Source of the DNA: DAOMFM01 sp035429825
Lineage (GTDB): Bacteria > Acidobacteriota > Blastocatellia > UBA7656 > JADIYM01
Direction of reading: 5' to 3'
Assembly: GCA_044224215.1 (NCBI GenBank)
Contig: JBGAKX010000116.1
Location: 1-13,883, forward strand
DNA: 13,883 nt
Part shown: positions 1 to 5,954 of the stretch, in pieces
How positions within the stretch are numbered: the stretch's first letter is position 1
Layout of the letters: each line of letters starts with the position of its first letter
Program-made: the position numbers and the translations under genes
The notes under the pieces: model-generated
What the model was told of the DNA's origin: nothing
The model's database searches: none
The model's input: the letters and a program-made list of their open reading frames with translations, nothing else

Positions 1-25
1 CGGACTGGAGCATCCTTTCCCGCGT

Positions 26-162
26 CTCGACCCCCGGCTATTGCACAGCACCCCTTCGGGGTGCCGCGGACTGGAACATGCTTCAGCACGGCAGTTGGAC
101 GTTGCCGCGATCGGGATTCCGAGGCACCCCGAAGGGGTGCGCAAGAATAGCCGGGGGTCGAG
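26..162. repeat. Large imperfect inverted repeat in a REP-like palindrome cluster (whole stretch 1-231 non-coding)
   Basis: Bases 26-70 and 118-162 are reverse complements over about 45 nt. The main mismatches are a five-base block after the CCCCCGGCTATT core. Each arm carries its own mini-hairpin, GCACCCC-TTC-GGGGTGC on the left and its mirror on the right. A partial third copy of the GACCCCCGG core lies at 177-186. CGGACTGGA occurs directly at 1-9 and 67-75, and its complement CAGTCCG is at 196-202. No coding region fits. The pattern resembles REP/BIME-type or other non-autonomous palindromic elements; no transposase is in the window, so the family is not assigned. Confidence 0.75.
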
Positions 163-204
163 GAGCGTAGCGACGACGACCCCCGGTACTGGCGACAGTC
201 CGAT

Positions 205-223
205 ACGACCCTGAAAGGGTCGT
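205..223 (-). terminator. Perfect 8-bp hairpin just downstream of the WD40 gene; possible transcript 3' end
   Basis: ACGACCCT-GAA-AGGGTCGT is a perfect stem with a three-base loop. It begins 11 nt beyond the TAG stop (234-236, minus strand) of the AAA_35-WD40 gene. No run of U follows on the minus strand, so it is not a canonical intrinsic terminator. It could stabilise the 3' end or simply belong to the palindrome cluster on its left. Confidence 0.4.
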
Positions 224-233
224 GCACCTGGCG

Positions 234-3200
234 CTACCGGTTCGCGAACACCTCTTCCGGCCTCGCCGCCCGGAACAGCCGGATCGTCGTGTCGGCGCTC
301 GCGGTGGCGAGCATCGTTCCGTCCGGCGAGAACGCGATCGAGTAGATCTGCAGTTCGTGACCGGTCGACAGCGTGTGCATCTCCTCGCCCGAGAGCATGT
401 CGAACAGCTTCACCGTCCGATCCACTGTGCCGAGCGCCAGGCTTGACCCGCCGGGGTAGAACGCCAGGCAATTCGCCCGGCCCGAGGGCGTGATCTCTCC
501 GCCGGCGCCGAAACCACTTGTCGCGCCAAACCCGCGAAAGACGTACACGGGCGCCCCGGTCGCAGCGTTCCAGACGCGCGCCGTCGCGTCGGTATAGCTG
601 CCGGCAGACGCCAGAAACTGTCCGTCCGCCGAGTACGTGATCGCGTTCGTCCAGTCCGTATGTCCCTCGAGCGTGCGCACGAGCTCCCACGTGCGGGTGT
701 CCCACACGCGAACCGTCAGCGATTCTCCGCCCGCCGCGAGCTGCGATCCATCGGGTGAAAACGAAACGCACTCGACACGCCGGTCGGGGGAGTCGAACGT
801 CTTGATGCACGTTCGCGTCGCGAGGTCCCACACGCGCACCGTGTGATCGAAGCTCCCCGAGGCGAGCAGCTTTCCGTCCGGCGAGAACGAAATCGAGAAC
901 ACCTGGTCCGTGTGCAATTCGAACGACCAGACCGGCGCTCCAGTCATCGCATCCCACAGACGCACGCGGCCGTCGTCGCCGCAGCTTGCGAGCGTCGCAT
1001 CGTCGGGCGAAAACGCGACCGCCCGCGCGCGGCCGTTGTGCGCCTGAATCCGGATCGGCGGTCGCGCTCCGGCGAGGTCGTGAATGATCACGACTCCGTC
1101 AAAACTCCCCGACGCGAGCCGGCTGCCGTCGTGCGAGAACCTGACCGAGTAGACCTCCGCCCTGTGATCGGTCAGCACCTGCGGCTCGCGACCCGACGAG
1201 GTCACGTCCCAGAATCGGATCGTGTTGTCCGGCGCACCGCTCACGATCGTCCGGCCGTCGCGCGAGAAGGCAACGGCAAACACGGCCTCGGTGTGGCCAG
1301 GAAACCACGCGACGCGTGCTCCCGTCGCAACGTCGTACACGTTCACGGTGCTCTTGAGCGTCCCGATTGCGAGCCGCGTGCCGTCGCTCGAGAATCGCAT
1401 CGTGGCAGAGTTGCCGGACTTGATACTCGTAATCGTCCGCCCTGATGCGACTTCGAGGATTTCGATGTCTCCGTTTTCGAGCCCGAGTGCAAGCAGTGTG
1501 CTGTCGGGCGAGAACTCGGCCGTGTGCACCATTCGCTTCGAATCGCGAATCGAGTAACGTTCGCGCATCCCCGCCGTGTCCCAGACGGCCGCATACCCGG
1601 ACTGGTCTCCGACGATGAGCGTGGCGCCGTCTGGCGACAGCCCAACCCCGGCATTGGTGGAGTTGCCCTCGACGCGCGCCGATCGAACGGCGCCCGTATC
1701 CGGGTCGACGACATTGATCGACCCGGACGCGAAACCAGCCGCGACGAGCCTGCCATCAGGCGCATACGCCGCGGATTGCAGCCGCACTCCTTCCGACTTG
1801 ATCGTCCGCAGGAACTTTGCCGTCGCGCGGTCGATGACACGCACCTCGCCCTGGCCCGTCACCGCCGTCACCGCACGTCCATCCGGTGAAAACGTCAGGC
1901 CGTATGCGGGTGAAAGCATCGACTCCGTCTGCCGAATGATCGCTCCGGACTGGGCATCCCGAAAGCTCACCACTCCCGACCCGTCCGCGGTGACCAGGAC
2001 CTGCCCGTCGGGTGAGTAGCGCATGTCGTTGACGGCGCTCTGGACGTGAAGCAGCTTCTCCTCGGCGTGCATCTGGCGCCACAGGTAGTAGTACTCGAAG
2101 CCCCGCTCGTCGCCCTTGTCCGGTTCGGGCAGCTCCTGCTCGAGAATCTGGCTCACCCGTCCGTAGTCACCGCGATCGAGCGACTGATACGCAAGATTCA
2201 TGTGCGCGACATACAGAAGCCGGCGGTTGAGACCCTTCTCGTGCTCGGCGGTCTGCTGCGCCGTCTCCGCCGTCCGTCGATGCGTCGTCGCGTCGTAGAC
2301 GAGATATGCCATCAAGCCGATGGCAACGGCGGCGATCGCGGCGCTGCGCAGGATTCCGCGCTTGAACGCACGCTTCTGCCTTCGAACGTCGGCCGCGGGC
2401 AGGTTCTCGCGTGCCCACGCATCGTCAAATACGCTCGCATAGATCCTGTTGCGCGGCGTCAGGACGCCACCCTGGTCGCACACGATACCCGACAGCCGAA
2501 GCACCGTGATGAGCGGATTCGATTCGTCGACGCGGATGCGCTCGCCGGCCCGTATTCGCCGGTAAAGGCCGAGCAGTTCCGCAAGATCGAGATCGCTGCG
2601 GAGAATCCGGTCGCGGACGAACAGGAGGTTGTCGTCGCTCTCGCGAGCGGCGGGAGACAAAAACAGCCGCTGGCAGACGACGTCAACTGCCGCTGCGCTC
2701 TGGACCATCCGATCGGCGGCCACCGCGTGGCACAGCCGCTGGGTCAGGTACGGATGGCCGGACGTCCAGTAGAGGACACGGTCGAGCAGCACCGCGCTCA
2801 CGGCCCTGTCGTCGCCGAGACCGCGAGCGAGCGGCTGCGCTTCCTCCGTCGTGAAGTCGTTCAGAACGATGCGGGCGCCGATGTTGAACGGCGTCGTGCG
2901 CGTCTCGCGCACGAGATCCGATGGCGAAGCGACACCGAGCAGACAGAACGTCAGTCTGTTCAGCTCGGGCGAGTCGTAGCGGCGGTTGTAGAGCTCGCGA
3001 ATTCCCGCAAAGAACTCGTCAGTCGAGAAAGGCAGGCTGCGAACCGCGTCGATCTCGTCGACAAAGATCACGACCTCGCCCGCGAGCGACGGCAGCACGA
3101 CCTCGCGGATCGCGCGAACCCATCGCTGCATCGGCCCGAGGTCGGACGCGCCTCGCCACGCCGCGCTCAGTTCGGAATCGAGCCCGGTCTGTTCACCGAC

Positions 3201-3497
3201 GATCGACAACAGTCCGCGATACCACTGCTCGACCGTGAGGTTCTGACCGATCTCGGTCAGGTCGAGGACGATCGCCGTGCTGCCACTGCCGCGCAGGCGG
3301 GCGGCCGTGCGCACCATCAGCGAGGACTTGCCCATCTGCCGCGACGTCAGCACGTAACAGAAGCGGCCGTGCGTCAGGTTGATGAACAGCTCCTCGTCGG
3401 CCTCGCGGGGAACGTAGCTCGGCGCGTCGCGGTCGAGCGTACCGCCGACAACAAAGAATGGCAGGCTGCGTTCGGTGCCGTCGTGGATCTGTGACAC
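234..3497 (-). CDS. AAA_35 NTPase - transmembrane - WD40 repeat protein
   Basis: Likely membrane-anchored sensor/signalling NTPase. Residues here count from the upstream TTG at 3536, where the full reading has 1100 residues. Residues 25-375 form an AAA_35-type P-loop domain: Walker A-like RQMGKSSL (Lys70), Walker B VVIFVDEID (Asp160, Glu161), then PFNIGARI and SGHPYLTQ. A basic stretch (385-395) precedes one membrane helix (about 395-414), so by the positive-inside rule the NTPase is cytoplasmic and the C-terminus extracytoplasmic. A helical linker (415-495, with RGFEYYYLWRQM) leads to about 14 WD40 repeats (FSPDG / VRVWD motifs, 500-1095), enough for two seven-bladed propellers. I chose the GTG at 3497 because GGAGG lies four bases upstream; the TTG at 3536 is also preceded by AGGTG and adds 13 residues. 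It lies 110 bp downstream of a second AAA_35 gene on the same strand, suggesting an operon. Ligand and output are unknown. Confidence 0.88.
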   Translation of the reverse strand: MSQIHDGTERSLPFFVVGGTLDRDAPSYVPREADEELFINLTHGRFCYVLTSRQMGKSSLMVRTAARLRGSGSTAIVLDLTEIGQNLTVEQWYRGLLSIVGEQTGLDSELSAAWRGASDLGPMQRWVRAIREVVLPSLAGEVVIFVDEIDAVRSLPFSTDEFFAGIRELYNRRYDSPELNRLTFCLLGVASPSDLVRETRTTPFNIGARIVLNDFTTEEAQPLARGLGDDRAVSAVLLDRVLYWTSGHPYLTQRLCHAVAADRMVQSAAAVDVVCQRLFLSPAARESDDNLLFVRDRILRSDLDLAELLGLYRRIRAGERIRVDESNPLITVLRLSGIVCDQGGVLTPRNRIYASVFDDAWARENLPAADVRRQKRAFKRGILRSAAIAAVAIGLMAYLVYDATTHRRTAETAQQTAEHEKGLNRRLLYVAHMNLAYQSLDRGDYGRVSQILEQELPEPDKGDERGFEYYYLWRQMHAEEKLLHVQSAVNDMRYSPDGQVLVTADGSGVVSFRDAQSGAIIRQTESMLSPAYGLTFSPDGRAVTAVTGQGEVRVIDRATAKFLRTIKSEGVRLQSAAYAPDGRLVAAGFASGSINVVDPDTGAVRSARVEGNSTNAGVGLSPDGATLIVGDQSGYAAVWDTAGMRERYSIRDSKRMVHTAEFSPDSTLLALGLENGDIEILEVASGRTITSIKSGNSATMRFSSDGTRLAIGTLKSTVNVYDVATGARVAWFPGHTEAVFAVAFSRDGRTIVSGAPDNTIRFWDVTSSGREPQVLTDHRAEVYSVRFSHDGSRLASGSFDGVVIIHDLAGARPPIRIQAHNGRARAVAFSPDDATLASCGDDGRVRLWDAMTGAPVWSFELHTDQVFSISFSPDGKLLASGSFDHTVRVWDLATRTCIKTFDSPDRRVECVSFSPDGSQLAAGGESLTVRVWDTRTWELVRTLEGHTDWTNAITYSADGQFLASAGSYTDATARVWNAATGAPVYVFRGFGATSGFGAGGEITPSGRANCLAFYPGGSSLALGTVDRTVKLFDMLSGEEMHTLSTGHELQIYSIAFSPDGTMLATASADTTIRLFRAARPEEVFANR

Positions 3498-3607
3498 GGA
3501 GCCTCCGGTCTGGGCCGAAATCTCGACGCGTTCCAACCGGCACCTGGTCGGGCGTTCGAAGCTGGTCGTCGGCGAATCCTACCACAAATCCCGACGCGTG
3601 TGGCGAG

Positions 3608-5011
3608 TCACTGCGGGAGGTTGCGCTCGAGGTAGATCGCGTAGAGCAGGCATCGGGGTCGCGCGTCGTACGCCGAGTCGCCGAGCAGGACGCCCGCGCT
3701 GCGCAGCCGGTAGAACGCCTCCTCGTTCGGCGTCGCGGTGCGCTCGAGCACGTGGCGCAGCGCCTCCACGAGCACGGGCTCGCGCGCGACGAGCAGCAGC
3801 GTGCGATGCAGATGGTCGCCGAACGGCCCGTCGACCGACGATGCGCGCGTCACAAGCTCGTCGAGCGGCATGCCCGCGTGGAGCGTATAGAGCCCCTGGG
3901 CGACGAGGTACGGCTGACCACCGACGAGCGCATAGAACGTGGCGACGTCCTTGTCGTCGACGAGCGGCGAGCCGTGACGTCGATTCGCCTCTGCGACTTC
4001 CGCGAGGGTGAAGTCCTCGAGCGTCACTCGCGTTCCGACGTTGAACGGCGACTGGTTGAGGTCCGTGATGAACAGGTTTGCCTCTGTGGCGTACGCCATC
4101 GCGAGCGTGAGTTTGCGAAACGGGCCCGTCGGTTCGAGCGCGCGGCGGTTGTGCCACGCGCGAAACAGGCCAAAGACCTCGCTCGTGTAGGGATACGGAA
4201 AGATCCGATCGACCTCGTCGAGCGCCCAGACGACGTGCTCGTCGCGCGCGAGCACTTCGCGCCGCACGAATCGTGCAAAGTTCACGTTCGGGCTGTCGTC
4301 AGGATCCCAGGCATCGCGCGGTGACGCGTCGAGGTCGAGCTGGTCGGCCATCGCCTTTCCGAGCGTGATGAACAGCGTCTCGGCAGACACGATATCCGAC
4401 GACCCGAGGTCCTGGAGATCCGTGAGCACGACGCGCGAGCCGGCGGCGCGCGCATTGTGCAACCCTCGCGCGAGCAGCGACGTCTTGCCCATCTGTCGTG
4501 CGCCCTTGACGAGCACGATGCTGTCTCGCCGTCCGATCGCGGCCTGGAAGAGCTCGTCGACCGGTCTCACGATGTACTGCGCGGACTCGAGCGCCATGGC
4601 CCCGCCCGCGGGCTCGGCGTCGTCAACGTCGAGAGGCGCGACGGGTGCGCGGCCCGCGCCGTCGCTTGGCGTCAGAGGACCGGCGTCGGACTGGGCGCCC
4701 GAAACGAATCGATACCCGCGTTTCGTGACGGTCTCGATGTAGCCGCGGCCCGCAGCCGACTGGCCGAGTACCTTTCGCAAGACCGAGATCGCCTGGCTGA
4801 GGTTGTTCTCTTCGACGTACGCGTCGGCCCAGACGGTCCGCATCAGCTCGTCCTTCGAGACGACGTGGCCGCGGTTCTCGACGAGGACGACAAGCGTGTC
4901 GGCGGCCTTTGGTGGAAGCGACAGGAGCTCGCCTCCACGGAACAGCAACCGGTCCACCAGGTCGAGGCGGAAGTCGTCAAAGTCGAACACTCGGTCGCCG
5001 CGGTCAGCCAT
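3608..5011 (-). CDS. OmpR/PhoB-type winged-helix - AAA_35 NTPase regulator
   Basis: A 467-residue probable NTP-dependent transcription regulator. Residues 8-104 match the Trans_reg_C winged helix: LPPKAADTLVVLVENRG, then ENNLSQAISVLRKVLG (recognition helix region) and TVTKRGYRF (wing). There is no receiver domain. A Pro/Ala/Asp linker (105-142) leads to an AAA_35 domain with Walker A GARQMGKTSL (Lys176), Walker B VVWALDEVD (Asp265, Glu266), SPFNVGTRVTLEDFT and GGQPYLVAQ. These motifs align one by one with the next gene, so the two NTPases are paralogues. The ATG at 5009-5011 is preceded by GAAGG at a good spacing. No membrane segment is seen, so it should be cytoplasmic. Three TTCAGA repeats with 11-bp period lie 8-35 bp upstream of the start, a plausible autoregulatory operator. 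The bound target and the signal are unknown. Confidence 0.88.
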   Translation of the reverse strand: MADRGDRVFDFDDFRLDLVDRLLFRGGELLSLPPKAADTLVVLVENRGHVVSKDELMRTVWADAYVEENNLSQAISVLRKVLGQSAAGRGYIETVTKRGYRFVSGAQSDAGPLTPSDGAGRAPVAPLDVDDAEPAGGAMALESAQYIVRPVDELFQAAIGRRDSIVLVKGARQMGKTSLLARGLHNARAAGSRVVLTDLQDLGSSDIVSAETLFITLGKAMADQLDLDASPRDAWDPDDSPNVNFARFVRREVLARDEHVVWALDEVDRIFPYPYTSEVFGLFRAWHNRRALEPTGPFRKLTLAMAYATEANLFITDLNQSPFNVGTRVTLEDFTLAEVAEANRRHGSPLVDDKDVATFYALVGGQPYLVAQGLYTLHAGMPLDELVTRASSVDGPFGDHLHRTLLLVAREPVLVEALRHVLERTATPNEEAFYRLRSAGVLLGDSAYDARPRCLLYAIYLERNLPQ

Positions 5012-5018
5012 CTGCGCC

Positions 5019-5046
5019 TTCAGAACAAATTCAGACTCTCTTCAGA
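5019..5046 (-). promoter_or_regulatory. Three TTCAGA direct repeats, 11-bp period: candidate operator of the winged-helix protein
   Basis: TTCAGA occurs at 5019-5024, 5030-5035 and 5041-5046, start to start exactly 11 bp. OmpR/PhoB-family winged helices bind direct repeats of about one helical turn (the pho box has 11-bp units). The downstream gene encodes such a domain, so autoregulation is the simplest reading. The repeat nearest the gene overlaps the ribosome binding region, which would fit repression. Binding itself is inferred. Confidence 0.6.
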
Positions 5047-5133
5047 GGAGCCTAAGGATTTCTGCCCGTCTGCAGTCGCATGCTGCAACACGTGTTCGGA
5101 CGGGATCTTTCACTCGCCCACATCTCGCAAGGC

Positions 5134-5154
5134 GGTCACCGTACCACGGTGGCC
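5134..5154. promoter_or_regulatory. Palindrome CACCGT-ACC-ACGGTG in the divergent intergenic region
   Basis: The hexamers at 5137-5142 and 5146-5151 are perfect inverted repeats around ACC, with outer GG/CC pairs extending the dyad to 21 bp. It lies between the divergent regulator (starting 5011) and the secreted-protein gene (starting 5239). A 10-bp palindrome, AACACGTGTT, lies at 5087-5096. Either could be a binding site for a dimeric regulator; neither is matched to a known protein, and no convincing -35/-10 pair was found. Confidence 0.35.
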
Positions 5155-5238
5155 GAAGCGGGGCAAACGCGGGGGCAGACGACGACCCGGCGCCTTCGGT
5201 CACGGCCGAGGACATTGTGTAAGCAGGAGATAACGACC

Positions 5239-5709
5239 ATGACGAATTCAACTTCAATTGCGCATTCACTGCGACAGGCGGCGTCCGCGTGGCGGCGCTC
5301 GGCCGGCCTGCTTGCGATCGTGGCGCTGACGCTGGTGGCGTTCGCATCGACGGCATCCGCGAATCTCGACAACCGGTTTACCGTGCACGTTCCGTTCAGT
5401 TTTTCGACCGGCAAGGTCGAACTGCCATCGGGTGACTATTCGGTCGAACGGCGCGGCTCGAACGTCCTTGTCTTCCGGAAGGCGGACGGTTCGGCATCGG
5501 CATTCGTCACGACGTCGCCGATCGACATCGACCACACTGGCCAGGCGGCGGTCGTGTTCAACAAGTACGGCGCGACCTACTACCTCTCACAGGTGAGGTC
5601 GCTCACCGGAACGGTCGACTTCAAGGTTCCGCAGTCCAAGGCCGAGGAGAAGCTCGCTCGGACGATGGGCGAGCCGCAGACGGTGACGTTGAAGATCTCC
5701 GGTCGGTAG
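5239..5709 (+). CDS. Small exported beta-rich protein of unknown function
   Basis: A 156-residue protein. The ATG at 5239 has AGGAGA nine bases upstream (5224-5229), and the encoded N-terminus is a clear Sec signal peptide: an Arg-bearing n-region (RRSAG), hydrophobic core LLAIVALTLVAF and an ASTASA cleavage site near residue 41. The mature part (about 115 residues) is rich in alternating hydrophobic strands: VHVPFSFSTGKVELPSGDYSVER, then FNKYGATYYLSQV and a basic C-terminus. I associate this layout (VPFxF, LPSGxY, FxKYGxxYFLSQV) with small secreted proteins common in Acidobacteria, with no defined function. That is recall, not a search. Reading further upstream in the frame is open but lies in the palindromic promoter region and has no signal-peptide logic. 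Followed by a strong hairpin terminator. Confidence 0.85.
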   Translation: MTNSTSIAHSLRQAASAWRRSAGLLAIVALTLVAFASTASANLDNRFTVHVPFSFSTGKVELPSGDYSVERRGSNVLVFRKADGSASAFVTTSPIDIDHTGQAAVVFNKYGATYYLSQVRSLTGTVDFKVPQSKAEEKLARTMGEPQTVTLKISGR

Positions 5710-5766
5710 CCGGCCGGGCACAGGGAAGAGCGATCCGGGCGTTGTGGCACCTCCGCTCGGCGCACG

Positions 5767-5807
5767 GGAAGCACGGGAGCGTCGCCGCTCTCGTGCTTCC
5801 GCATTTT
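5767..5807 (+). terminator. Rho-independent terminator-like hairpin after the small exported protein
   Basis: GGAAGCACGGGAGC (5767-5780) pairs with GCTCTCGTGCTTCC (5787-5800) over 14 positions with one G-U pair and a six-base loop. GCATTTT follows immediately. It begins 58 bp past the stop codon of the small exported protein. The T-tract is short, but the stem is strong. Confidence 0.7.
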
Positions 5808-5816
5808 CGGGGGGCA

Positions 5817-5861
5817 GGCCGCAGAAAAGCGCAAATTCGCGTAACTCTGCGGCCGTTTCTT
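5817..5861 (+). terminator. Second hairpin with T-rich tail, tandem terminator or leader element
   Basis: GGCCGCAGA (5817-5825) and TCTGCGGCC (5846-5854) are perfect 9-bp complements around a 20-base loop that contains a small GCG/CGC inner stem. GTTTCTTT follows. It may back up the first terminator, or act as an attenuator in the leader of the following gene if that promoter lies upstream. Confidence 0.5.
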
Positions 5862-5954
5862 TCCATCCCGGCTCCACGACTGCTGGTACTGGTCATAGGA
5901 TTCGTCGATACGTATGATCCCTACCAACCTGTAGATTGCGGGACGGGAGATCAT

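Noticed and set aside
2046..3494. 482-codon open frame antisense to the AAA_35-WD40 gene
   Set aside because: It is a shadow of the NTPase domain. The translation is low in hydrophobic core patterns and the sense strand has clear Walker motifs.
5893..5917. TCATA-N15-TATGA dyad with an inner ATACGTAT before the large exported protein
   Set aside because: The arms are five bases, AT-rich and flexible in alignment. It is too weak to call an operator without conservation data.
5742..5954. Upstream extension of the large exported protein
   Set aside because: It would translate through two hairpins; the ATG at 5955 has a good ribosome site and begins a proper signal peptide.
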